A stretch of 64,000 nucleotides of DNA from Mobiluncus sp034180645 (GTDB taxonomy: Bacteria; Actinomycetota; Actinomycetes; Actinomycetales; Actinomycetaceae), in contig NZ_JAXFNY010000009.1 of assembly GCF_034180645.1 (NCBI RefSeq), forward strand, positions 1-64,000, written 5' to 3'. The position numbers were made by a program, and so were the translations under genes. Of the stretch, positions 52,378 through 59,776 are shown piece by piece (position 1 is the stretch's first letter; the number at the start of each line of letters is the position of its first letter). The notes beneath the pieces were generated by a model. It made no database searches, was not told the DNA's origin, and saw nothing but the letters and a program-made list of their open reading frames with translations.

Positions 52378-52501
52378 TTCCACACCCTGGGTTCGCGGCT
52401 TGGTTTAGTCGGCTGTCGGACTTTATTGGCCGCGTCGGAGCGGTTGGCCGGTTTGTCTGCCCGGCCCGGCCGCCGACGAGGGCCCTCAGCCGGAAACACC
52501 G

Positions 52502-52540
52502 CGCTTGTGAAAACCTCAACGTACCCCACCACGCTTGTGA
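52502..52540. repeat. Short CGCTTGTGA repeats (2 units)
   Basis: CGCTTGTGA occurs at 52502 and 52532, 30 bp apart, each followed by a similar A/C-rich segment (AAACCTCAACGTACCCCACC; ACCCGTCAGCGCATACCGG). Related units recur at 53171-53296 and, singly, near 601, 790 and 2540. Confidence 0.6.
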
Positions 52541-52575
52541 ACCCGTCAGCGCATACCGGCACGAGGTGGCTCTGG

Positions 52576-52836
52576 TTACATAGCGTCGATGAGGTCGCGC
52601 ACCAGACCGCTGGGAGTGGTGTTCATTTTTTTGGCCAAGGCGGTTATTTTGTTTCTCCGGGCTTCGTCCAACCGAATCGTGAAAGGTTGGGCATTTTTTC
52701 CGATCGTAACGGGCCTGCCGGGTTTGGAAGGAGCGAGATGCGAGCCCGTGTACTCGGGTTCGGTCTCTTGGGCGGTGGCCCATTGCTCGATTTGTTCATC
52801 GGTGTAGGTCGTGCCGTTTGCCGCAGTCCAATTCAT
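52576..52836 (-). CDS. Ribbon-helix-helix-type antitoxin-like protein
   Basis: The start chosen is ATG 52836, overlapping the upstream gene by 4 bp (ATGA); 86 residues. The C-terminal ~45 residues (PFTIRLDEARRNKITALAKK ... PSGLVRDLIDAM) have the strand-helix-helix pattern of CopG/RHH DNA-binding proteins. The N-terminal half is a small acidic segment (TYTDEQIEQWATAQE). Coupled overlap with a small basic/aromatic partner upstream makes a type II antitoxin likely; it would repress its own operon. Confidence 0.6.
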   Translation of the reverse strand: MNWTAANGTTYTDEQIEQWATAQETEPEYTGSHLAPSKPGRPVTIGKNAQPFTIRLDEARRNKITALAKKMNTTPSGLVRDLIDAM

Positions 52837-53087
52837 TTTTCCAGCCCTACCTCTCTCAATGTTTTCCTGGTTGCCTTCATAGCGTGGAACACGTGCCAAG
52901 TTTCGTTATCATTCTCAATCGCGATGTACTCAATGAGTTTTCCATCAGCGATTCCTACACCTACCCATTGCACAGGGTCGGTATCTCGGGGGATACATCT
53001 CAACATTGTGTTCCAGGCTTCGCGCACCATTGCAGGTGTTATGTCGGGGTGGCGTTGTGCAATCCTAGCGTTGATGTATATCTCCAC
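52833..53087 (-). CDS. Putative toxin partner of the RHH protein
   Basis: 84 residues from GTG 53087. The sequence runs MEIYINARIAQRHPDITPAM ... WVGVGIADGKLIEYIAI ... WHVFHAMKATRKTLREVGL. Strand-strand-helix order with a His-containing HAM..T.K.L motif recalls BrnT/RelE-fold small toxins, but I cannot name the family. The promoter is visible on the minus strand: TTGCAC, 17 bp, TACAAT near 53110-53140, embedded in an AT-rich partial palindrome suitable as an operator. It is translated together with the RHH gene. Toxin activity is an inference. Confidence 0.5.
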   Translation of the reverse strand: MEIYINARIAQRHPDITPAMVREAWNTMLRCIPRDTDPVQWVGVGIADGKLIEYIAIENDNETWHVFHAMKATRKTLREVGLEK

Positions 53088-53170
53088 TGTATTTCCTGCC
53101 CACTATTATGTACGACATATATTGTATTATGTATTTCGTAAGTGTGCAAGGCATTTTCACTGTGAGACGT

Positions 53171-53296
53171 GGCTTGTGACACCACCAGCCCAGGCGGAGA
53201 CACCCACGCTGTAACCACCCCGCTTGTGAGAACCGCAACTCATGCCGGGCCCGCCGCGCCTGTGAGAACCCCAACGCAACCCACCGCGCTTGTGAC
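53171..53296. repeat. Degenerate (C/G)CTTGTGA repeat cluster
   Basis: Units start at 53171 (GGCTTGTGAC), 53221 (CGCTTGTGAG), 53257 (CGCCTGTGAG) and 53287 (CGCTTGTGAC), with a weaker CGCTGTAACC at 53207. Spacing is 30-36 bp. Inter-motif sequence is C/A-rich and also similar (AACCxCAAC). Together with 52502-52540 this forms a dispersed family around the toxin/antitoxin-like pair. No coding function. Confidence 0.6.
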
Positions 53297-53384
53297 ATCG
53301 TCAGCACATACCGGTGCGTACCCCCGCATACCCCGCGAATTTGCGCAAGATAGCGGGTTCGGGTAGTATCTTCTGGTGCCCAAA

Positions 53385-53461
53385 GGGCCTATAGCTCAGT
53401 TGGTTAGAGCGCAGTCCTGATAAGACTGAGGTCGCTGGTTCGAGCCCAGCTAGGCCCACCA
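53385..53461 (+). tRNA. tRNA-Ile (anticodon GAT)
   Basis: Acceptor GGGCCTA pairs with TAGGCCC; anticodon arm CAGTC-CTGATAA-GACTG gives GAT; T-arm GCTGGTTCGAGCCCAGC; discriminator A and an encoded CCA (ending 53461). It forms a pair with the tRNA-Ala gene 34 bp downstream. Confidence 0.97.
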
Positions 53462-53485
53462 ACCCCGAATCGTCGGGGTTTTTTC
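53461..53485 (+). terminator. Hairpin with T run between the two tRNA genes
   Basis: AACCCCGA pairs with TCGGGGTT around ATCG, followed by TTTTC. It may terminate or punctuate processing of the tRNA transcript. Confidence 0.75.
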
Positions 53486-53494
53486 ATAACAAAC

Positions 53495-53570
53495 GGGGCT
53501 ATAGCGCAGCTGGTAGCGCATCTGCTTTGCAAGCAGAGGGTCGGGGGTTCGAGTCCCCCTAGCTCCACCA
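53495..53570 (+). tRNA. tRNA-Ala (anticodon TGC)
   Basis: Acceptor GGGGCTA pairs with TAGCTCC; anticodon arm TCTGC-TTTGCAA-GCAGA gives TGC; T-arm CGGGGGTTCGAGTCCCCC; discriminator A and encoded CCA. Its 3' end marks the start of a change to accessory gene content. Confidence 0.97.
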
Positions 53571-53572
53571 AT

Positions 53573-53609
53573 AGGACGCTCATTTTGATACAAAGTGGGC
53601 GTCCTTTTG
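53573..53609 (+). terminator. Terminator after tRNA-Ala
   Basis: AGGACGC pairs with GCGTCCT, extended inside by CATTTTG with CAAAGTG, then TTTTGTTTT. A strong stem-loop with T tract. Confidence 0.88.
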
Positions 53610-53761
53610 TTTTGCCCGGATGGGCGGTGTTTTGGCTTGTCAGGGCTGGATTTCTGGGGAGTGGCTGGGTGCTGGGTGGGCGTAGCGGGCGATAGATGAG
53701 GCTAGTCCGGCTGGTGAATCTGGGCTTCAGGCGGTAGCTCGGGGCGTCGCGACCCCGAGGG

Positions 53762-53866
53762 CGTCAAAATGTATGAGGCTCCGTCAAAAAGTATCGGGCA
53801 TCGTCAAATTGTTTAGGGGCTCCGTCAAAAAGTATGGGGTTAGGAGTCAAAACAGTTTAGGGTGCC
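53762..53866. repeat. Five tandem 20-22 bp repeats of CGTCAAAAAGTATGGGG type
   Basis: Units begin at 53762, 53782, 53802, 53823 and 53845 with cores CGTCAAAATGTATGAGG, CGTCAAAAAGTATCGGG, CGTCAAATTGTTTAGGG, CGTCAAAAAGTATGGGG and AGTCAAAACAGTTTAGGG. Reiterated GTCAAAxTG-like sites with this spacing resemble the multiple transposase-binding sites at ends of IS21-type elements. No transposase lies nearby. The rest of 53610-53915 has no supportable gene. Confidence 0.75.
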
Positions 53867-53915
53867 GAATTCACATATATGAGCGTCGCTTCGTTCGTCT
53901 CGTGATATACGTTTC

Positions 53916-55487
53916 CTAGAACAAGAGGTCCTCGCTCGTGTTTTCCCGAATCCCAAGCTGGCGGAAGATTGAACCGGCCGGGACATTTGCGAGCTCTTTC
54001 GGCTCGATCTTCCTGAGTCCTCCTCCATAAACTCGTCCTCCAGCTATCAGCGATTCTTGGGAGAACTGTTGCAAAGCTTGGTGTACGTCCTCAAGCGTAA
54101 GAGAGCCCTTTTGGATAGCGTTTTTGAGTACGCCGCGTGGGTAGAGCATTAAATAACCGTTGGTGGCAATGGCTCTCGAGTAATTGAGAATGAATCTAAA
54201 GGGGGTGCCTTTGCCGTTCGCCCGCCCCATGTAGGTCAGCAAAATGGGCGCGGGGTCTCGACTCTCGACTTTGTACCAGGGCGAGCGATTGCGTACTAAG
54301 TAGGAGTTGCGTGTCTTGTCATCAGCACCTTTAAAGTACTTTGCGAGACTCGGGTTCTTGGCTGCAATCGTTGCTTCAGGCTCAGAGGAACTCATCAGGA
54401 CAAGCTGTTCAGATAAAATTGGCCACCCATCCGGATCGGCAGAAATGGTTAGAAGATCTAGCCTTCGGGGCGGGGGAAGCACAGGAATGAGATCCGAATC
54501 GTCAATTCCGTCCGCTGCGACCGCATCTCTAGAGCGGATGAAATAGGCATTATTTCCCGTTGCTATTCCACGACGAATAGTAAACAAATCAGAAAGTGTA
54601 GGTTCAGTTTCCGGCAGGCCGGAACGTGGAACTTGCGTGAAATATCCACTCCAGCGGTTTTCTCCTCGCAGTGAAGTCTGTGGGAACACGAGACTGGCGC
54701 CTTCTGGGTTGTTGATGTCATCGCCTTCGGAGAAAGTGACTAAGTGATTCTTGCCGGGTTGTTTGTTCTTAAAGACGACAATTAAAGATGTGACTAATGC
54801 GTCATCAAAAACCAATCCATCGGGATCGAATCGGTGAATCCGCTCGATAGACACCTTTTCGGCTAGGTACTTCCGAATAGATTTTCCATAGTTTGTATCG
54901 AGAAACTCAGATGGAATGAGCCATGCGGATATGGCGCCTGGCGCTAGGCACAGTTGGGAACTGAGAATGAAGTAGACGTAAAGCCCTGACAAGCCAGAAG
55001 GTGATCGTCCAGCAGCACGCGACACGATTGCGCCGTAACGAGCTTTGATTTCTTTTGGCAAATGATGGTGACGAACGTACGGTGGGTTAGCAATGAGCAG
55101 ATCCGCTTTGAGTGAAGAGGTTGTAGCAAAATCGAGGAAGTCTCCTTCAATGATCGTTGTCCCCCACTCACTCCATAGATTCTTTGCTACCTCAGCAAAT
55201 TCATGATCCTTCTCAATTCCAACGATTTCCCTAAACCTAATGCCAGATTGTTCTGCAGCTGACAGGGCAGCATAAATGAAAGCTCCGGAGCCGCATGACG
55301 GCTCGAGCATGATGGGTTCATCAACTGCAACCAATTGGAGTGCGAATTTTGCTATTGAACTTGCTAGCGAAGGAGGCGTTGCAAACTGGCCCTCCTTGTT
55401 CCGCTCCACAGCGTCACGTTTCGCATCGAGTCTGCGCTGCTCGGATAGGCGTTTCTCCTCAAGATCTGTAAGACTAAAGCCCGGCAA
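53916..55487 (-). CDS. Type II N6-adenine DNA methyltransferase (XamI-system partner)
   Basis: This 523-residue protein starts at TTG 55487 (GAGG upstream), overlapping the endonuclease gene by 14 bp. SAM-binding motif I is MLEPSCGSGAFIYAAL (~residues 59-74) and catalytic motif IV is IANPPYVRHHHLP (NPPY, ~134-146), so it is an N6-adenine methylase. A C-terminal target-recognition region (~300-520) includes TIRRGIATGNNAYFI as in Eco57I/TaqI-like methylases. It protects host DNA from the adjacent XamI-like nuclease. If specificity follows XamI, the target is GTCGAC. Confidence 0.9.
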   Translation of the reverse strand: MPGFSLTDLEEKRLSEQRRLDAKRDAVERNKEGQFATPPSLASSIAKFALQLVAVDEPIMLEPSCGSGAFIYAALSAAEQSGIRFREIVGIEKDHEFAEVAKNLWSEWGTTIIEGDFLDFATTSSLKADLLIANPPYVRHHHLPKEIKARYGAIVSRAAGRSPSGLSGLYVYFILSSQLCLAPGAISAWLIPSEFLDTNYGKSIRKYLAEKVSIERIHRFDPDGLVFDDALVTSLIVVFKNKQPGKNHLVTFSEGDDINNPEGASLVFPQTSLRGENRWSGYFTQVPRSGLPETEPTLSDLFTIRRGIATGNNAYFIRSRDAVAADGIDDSDLIPVLPPPRRLDLLTISADPDGWPILSEQLVLMSSSEPEATIAAKNPSLAKYFKGADDKTRNSYLVRNRSPWYKVESRDPAPILLTYMGRANGKGTPFRFILNYSRAIATNGYLMLYPRGVLKNAIQKGSLTLEDVHQALQQFSQESLIAGGRVYGGGLRKIEPKELANVPAGSIFRQLGIRENTSEDLLF

Positions 55488-56439
55488 TTTCTAGGTCCTC
55501 CACTCTGTGCTCCCAGATCCAGTCAAGCCCTTCAGCGGCTTCATAGCCTAGATACCCTGCGTCAAAATAACCGCATAAAAGAAGAAGAAGGTCAAGTTGA
55601 TCGCCGTAAGTGCGCTTCAATTGATGTGCCTTTGCTGCCTCTTCTTTGCGTCTCTTGTTCGTATTTGTGAAGTCGCCAGCACTCTTAGCCTCAATAAGTA
55701 CAGGGAATCCGGATTGGCTTGGTGTATGTGGCTGCACTACGAGGTCAATCGGCATATTTATGAGCTTGCCCGCTAGATTTTCTACCGGAACGTTGTGGTG
55801 CACGGAAAAAGTTCCTGGTGGTAGATCTTTAAGAGAGAGATTGCTGGCGTAGCGTTCTTCTTTGTACCCGCGGGCCGTCAGCCATGCGCGCATCACTGCC
55901 ATTTGTCGCGCTTCTTGCGCGTTTCTAATGATGGGGTCCGTAACTGCGCCACATCGGCGATCGCCCACAACAACTGAGGCAAGCTCAATCTGCTTCTCGG
56001 AAGGAGGCGTCTTCGTGGCAACCCATTCAAAAAGAGTGTCGTCTAGAAGCTCCATAATTATCGAAATAATCCGCTCTAAATTATCTCGTAAATCCTTGTC
56101 ATTCATTCGGGCTGGTAACCGGCCAGCCTCAAGGCTATTGACAAGTGATTTGGGAACATTGGCGAGACCAACCAACCTGTCCCGAGCAATTGGTGGAGCA
56201 GTGACCATACGGAGAATTCCGATAATCTGTGGGGCATCCATAATGTCTTGCGGGGTTAACCTATTCATGTAGGCGGTGGCTTTGAAAAGCTGCTCGACTT
56301 CGTCAATCACGGCGGAACGGGAACCTCTATACGCTTCGGGAGCGGCGTCGAGAAACCATTCGTTGTACATCTTCACCGATCGGTAAACATCCTCCTTCCA
56401 AAGATCCACGCGATGTCGGTTGATATTTGGCTTACTCAT
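55474..56439 (-). CDS. XamI-family type II restriction endonuclease
   Basis: This 321-residue protein starts at ATG 56439 after AAGGAC. The C-terminal third has the PD-(D/E)XK nuclease core: MPIDLVVQPHT ... FPVLIEAKSAGD, with Asp, Glu and Lys in the expected order. The N-terminal helical region (LWKEDVYRSVKMYNEWFLDA) matches XamI-family enzymes, whose founder cuts GTCGAC. Gene order nuclease then methylase with overlap is unusual but workable. Apparent AT content is higher than in the housekeeping genes, fitting horizontal gain. Confidence 0.85.
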   Translation of the reverse strand: MSKPNINRHRVDLWKEDVYRSVKMYNEWFLDAAPEAYRGSRSAVIDEVEQLFKATAYMNRLTPQDIMDAPQIIGILRMVTAPPIARDRLVGLANVPKSLVNSLEAGRLPARMNDKDLRDNLERIISIIMELLDDTLFEWVATKTPPSEKQIELASVVVGDRRCGAVTDPIIRNAQEARQMAVMRAWLTARGYKEERYASNLSLKDLPPGTFSVHHNVPVENLAGKLINMPIDLVVQPHTPSQSGFPVLIEAKSAGDFTNTNKRRKEEAAKAHQLKRTYGDQLDLLLLLCGYFDAGYLGYEAAEGLDWIWEHRVEDLEIAGL

Positions 56440-56629
56440 AAGAAGTCCTTGCCTTTCGTGATCTTTGGCCCGAGAGTGTCACAATCCTGTTCGCCAAATG
56501 AATGCCTTCTTGCGCTTGAGACGGTTTTTCCGGTCGCGCTGATCTTGATTGGCGTCATAGATGATCCGGCGGTGCAGAAAATTCCTGTTTCGACCGACGC
56601 GGTTTCTTTTTGCCGGTTTGAGCGCAGGC

Positions 56630-58936
56630 TCATCTGCTTCTCGCTTCTGCTGGCGTAATGTCGTCCGCGTGTTGTCCATTCATCATCTTGTAGTGCTGTT
56701 CTTGTCCCATGAGGGTGAAGATGAGTTGGAAGATGCGGCGTAGTTGGTTGGGGTCGTGGTCTTCGGCGATGAGGTAGGTGTCGTCTTCGAGTCCGCTGCT
56801 GTGGTGGCGGATGTAGGTGAGCATGGATGTGACGAGGTGGTAGTCGGCGAGGTCTTCTTGGCCTTGGGCGTCGGTGTGGATGAATTTTTCGCGGTTGTTT
56901 TTGAGTAGGGTTGTGGTGAGGTCTGCGTTGTCGTAGCCGCAGAGCTGCAGGAAATAGTGTTCAAGGATTCGGCGGGTGACGTTGAGCAGTGTGATGGAAG
57001 TCGTAGCTTCTTTGTATTCGTGCCATAGCGCTGCGTAGGAGTTGAGGACTGGGGAGTAGTTCTCTATCTGGGATGGGGCGTCTTGCCGGTCACGTACGCA
57101 CAAGGTGACGTTCGAGACGTTGTCGTTCTTTTTGATTAGGTAGTAGGAGGCGTAGCGGTAGTCGCTGAGGTTGGCGTAGGAGACCTCTCTATAGAAGTAT
57201 GGGTTGTGGGACAGGATGATAATCTGTTTGACGTGGTTGCCTCGTCCGGTGTCGTGGCGGTAGTCAACATTGTTTTGGCAGATTTTGACGAGTTCTCTGA
57301 TGTGGGCGGCGACGATGAACATTGCGCCGGAGTCCATACTTGAGACCGGGTCGTCGATGACCACGATTTTGTTCCGGGGGTCTTCTGTTTGGTCGAGGCT
57401 TCCCTGGATGAGGAAGTAGAAGTAGAGGAAGGCGATGAAGTTTCGTTCGCCTTCGGATAGGTTTTCGGCGGTGGTGCCGTCGAGGCGGACTACGCGGTAG
57501 GTGTTTTCCTTGTCTGGGACGTCGTCGAGGTAGAAGCCTTGGAATCCGGATTCTCGCAGGACGGTGTTGATCTGTTCTTTGACGGCGCTTGTGTCAACGA
57601 CTGAGCCGAGAAGTTGCTGGATCTGCGAGTCGAGGTTCTTTATCGAGGTGCGTGCTGATTGCGCGGTGGCCGTGGCGGTGTTGATCTCGTCTGTGAGTTT
57701 CTTGGACGTGGCGCGATAGTTGGTGATGGTTTGAGCAAGGTGCTTGGCGAGGTGCTGCCATACTCGGTTGGTGCAGATCGTGCGTTGCTGTTTCTGGTTT
57801 GCAACGACCTCATTGTGAGCCTTGATCGCTTGGTTTGCGTCAGTAATGAGCTGGTTGAGCTCGCCGATCACGTTTGTGACGACGTCGAGCTGTAACTGGC
57901 TACTCGGGTTGCTCAGTTTTCGTTCGATGGTTTCCACGTTGGCTTGCAGCTTGGCGCGCAGAAGTTCGACGTAGGTGTCATATTCTTTTGTCTCTAGCTG
58001 GGGTGGGATCGCTGCCATTGTTGTGCTGAGCGGAACATTCCATGCTAAGCGTGCGGCGGCCTTATACGTGTCGGCGAAGGTCTGTAAGTCGGCGAGCGAC
58101 TGTTCGTAGGCGTCGTCGAAGCACTCGACTAGTGTGGTTGTGAATCCTTCGGGGAGTTCTTGCTGGCAGAAAGGGCAGGGGTCTCCGTCGTTGCTGGGGA
58201 ATGTAGCATGGCCGTGCCTGACCCAGTCAGCGGCGTTGATGTTGTCGATGAATCTGGCGAAGTCAGTGTTAGCCGTGTTGACGATCGCCGCACCCATGAG
58301 GTGATCATCGGGAAGCTGAATATCAACGAGCCCGATGAGTGGGTAGGTCATTGCTTGCTTGTCGAAGGCCGCGTTGTAGAGCGTTTCCAGTTCGTTCAGG
58401 TCGTGTTCCTTCGGATCGGCTGTGGTGAGTACGGCTTCGGCAAAGGTTTGTTTCCGCTTTCGACCGTGTTGGGTTTCAGGGAACTGATCGCGGATGTCCT
58501 TTGACTTGTCCCAGCACTCGTCGTGAAAGTCTGCCGTCAGCTGTTCAAGCTGTGCCTGTTTCGCGGAGGCATCATCTTCGTGGTTTCTTGCTTCGCGGGC
58601 GTGTTCGTCGCGGTCTTGGCGGAGGGTGGTGAGTTCTTTTTCTGCCTCGATGTTAGTTTTACCGAGGGTGAAGACGCCGTTGAGTGAACCGTAGGTGGAG
58701 AAATTCTCATCAACGAAACCGCGATCGTAGACCATGACTGAGTAGTTGTCTGCATCAACATTCGTGTCCCAGGTCAAGCCGTGGCCTGCGCCCAGGGTGC
58801 GTGCGATTGTTGATTTACCTGCTCCGTTTCGGCCGAAGAAGAAATTGAGGTAGCTCAAGTCAACGGTGCAATCCTGAAAGGTGGCTGAGTTGACTGTGAT
58901 CTGCCTGATTGGGCCTCGCATCTTATCCAATGGCAT
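56630..58936 (-). CDS. RloC/PrrC-like ABC ATPase with zinc hook, candidate anticodon nuclease
   Basis: 768 residues of the AAA_13 type. Walker A is GRNGAGKST at 35-43. Long coiled-coil arms (~95-145 and ~320-445) flank CPFCQ at 254-258, like the zinc-hook of RloC. The ABC signature is LSEGE at 493-497, Walker B KIVVIDDP at 523-530 and the switch His in SHN at 576-578. The C-terminal ~120 residues contain R655, E659 and H687 in an arrangement (R-x3-E, then His 28 later) close to the Arg-Glu-His triad of PrrC/RloC tRNA anticodon nucleases. The gene overlaps the HTH gene by 14 bp, the last of a four-gene operon. Nuclease activity is inferred; similar ATPases without it exist. Confidence 0.75.
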   Translation of the reverse strand: MPLDKMRGPIRQITVNSATFQDCTVDLSYLNFFFGRNGAGKSTIARTLGAGHGLTWDTNVDADNYSVMVYDRGFVDENFSTYGSLNGVFTLGKTNIEAEKELTTLRQDRDEHAREARNHEDDASAKQAQLEQLTADFHDECWDKSKDIRDQFPETQHGRKRKQTFAEAVLTTADPKEHDLNELETLYNAAFDKQAMTYPLIGLVDIQLPDDHLMGAAIVNTANTDFARFIDNINAADWVRHGHATFPSNDGDPCPFCQQELPEGFTTTLVECFDDAYEQSLADLQTFADTYKAAARLAWNVPLSTTMAAIPPQLETKEYDTYVELLRAKLQANVETIERKLSNPSSQLQLDVVTNVIGELNQLITDANQAIKAHNEVVANQKQQRTICTNRVWQHLAKHLAQTITNYRATSKKLTDEINTATATAQSARTSIKNLDSQIQQLLGSVVDTSAVKEQINTVLRESGFQGFYLDDVPDKENTYRVVRLDGTTAENLSEGERNFIAFLYFYFLIQGSLDQTEDPRNKIVVIDDPVSSMDSGAMFIVAAHIRELVKICQNNVDYRHDTGRGNHVKQIIILSHNPYFYREVSYANLSDYRYASYYLIKKNDNVSNVTLCVRDRQDAPSQIENYSPVLNSYAALWHEYKEATTSITLLNVTRRILEHYFLQLCGYDNADLTTTLLKNNREKFIHTDAQGQEDLADYHLVTSMLTYIRHHSSGLEDDTYLIAEDHDPNQLRRIFQLIFTLMGQEQHYKMMNGQHADDITPAEARSR

Positions 58937-59129
58937 TCTCCTGATCGAGTTTTCCGTCGCGAAGCCACTGGTCGACTTCCGAGAGTTTGTACTTGTACAT
59001 TTTCCCGGCCTTGTATGCGGGCAGGCGTCCTTCTTTTGTCCAGTTACGCACGGTGTCCTTGCTGACGCTCAGATGGGTAGCGACGTCGTCAAGGTTGACC
59101 CAGTTTTCTATTTCGTTGCCTGTGTTCAT
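58923..59129 (-). CDS. Small excisionase/MerR-like helix-turn-helix protein
   Basis: This 68-residue protein starts at ATG 59129 after GGAGGCCAGCC. It is one winged HTH of the HTH_17 type: WVNLDDVATHLSVSKDTVRN then WTKEGRLPAYKAGKMYKYKL and SEVDQWL. Such domains occur in excisionases and small regulators. It overlaps its upstream neighbour by 4 bp and the ATPase by 14 bp, so it is an integral part of the operon, probably its regulator. An excisionase role is possible given the island setting, but no integrase is next to it. Confidence 0.85.
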   Translation of the reverse strand: MNTGNEIENWVNLDDVATHLSVSKDTVRNWTKEGRLPAYKAGKMYKYKLSEVDQWLRDGKLDQENAIG

Positions 59130-59776
59130 GGCTGGCCTCCGATCAGGGTTGGCATGAGCACGCTAATTCCGGCCTGCGCGAGCTCGTGAACAAGATCCAC
59201 GTTCTTGACCGCCCAGTGGGTGCGGTTGAGCTCATTGAATTTGTCGTTGCCAGATAAATCGAGTTCTTCGAGCAGCTCGTTGATTCGTTGCTGCGGGATT
59301 TCTGTTAGAGGTGTGTATTCGATTTTGATTCCGCGCGCACCGTAGCGGATATTCGTGACAGCAGCAAAATAGGCGACCTGCTCCTCGCTGGCTCTACCAA
59401 AGTCGTCGTTCTCGTTCATGATGAGCGCGGGGTAGGTTTTCAGCATCTCAATGGCATCTTTGTCGAGTTTCTTCAACTGCTCGCGGTTTGTTGGGCACAT
59501 GCTTTCAGTCAAGGCACGTTTAGGATCCATAGGGACTGATCGGGTGTTCGGATCAAAATCTGGGGTCACGATCAGCTGGTAATAGTCACTACTCAGAGCA
59601 ACCTGGATGGCAGGCACTCCCACCGCCGCGACAGGTGTCGGCACCACGATCTGAATTGGGGCGTTGACGGTACCTGCGTGAGCAATCTGAACACCGTTTG
59701 CCCCGAGCTGATTGAGAACCATCGCATTGGGTGGCGACGATGGTTCTGCCGGGATGATTTGTCCGTCTGACATCAC
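59126..59776 (-). CDS. Unrecognised component B of the four-gene operon (shares NQxGAN motif)
   Basis: 216 residues from GTG 59776 or ATG 59773 (GGGGG upstream). The N-terminal tail carries NQLGANGVQIAHAGTVN (residues 22-38), identical in pattern to the C-terminal tail of the upstream gene product. A globular domain follows with YPALIMNENDDFG, AAVTNIRYGARGIKIEYTPL and a striking NELNRTHWAVKNVDLVHEL (~185-203) ending near AQAGISVLMP. I have no family name; the last segment looks like a conserved domain that accompanies AAA_13 ATPases. It overlaps both neighbours by 4 bp. Function unknown, likely a partner of the ATPase. Confidence 0.7.
   Translation of the reverse strand: MMSDGQIIPAEPSSPPNAMVLNQLGANGVQIAHAGTVNAPIQIVVPTPVAAVGVPAIQVALSSDYYQLIVTPDFDPNTRSVPMDPKRALTESMCPTNREQLKKLDKDAIEMLKTYPALIMNENDDFGRASEEQVAYFAAVTNIRYGARGIKIEYTPLTEIPQQRINELLEELDLSGNDKFNELNRTHWAVKNVDLVHELAQAGISVLMPTLIGGQP

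Noticed and set aside
53065..53307. An 80-codon minus-strand frame with repeated FSQAR/FSQAG pieces
   Set aside because: The peptide repeats are the translation of the TTGTGA DNA repeats; there is no ribosome site.
53762..53866. CRISPR array
   Set aside because: The repeats are contiguous with 20-22 bp period and contain no unique spacers of similar length. No cas genes are nearby.
56479..56679. A 66-codon strongly basic minus-strand frame between the ATPase and the XamI nuclease
   Set aside because: It overlaps the end of the ATPase gene, has no clear ribosome site or homology pattern, and the Arg/Lys richness fits an out-of-frame reading. A controller-protein role would need an HTH, which is absent.
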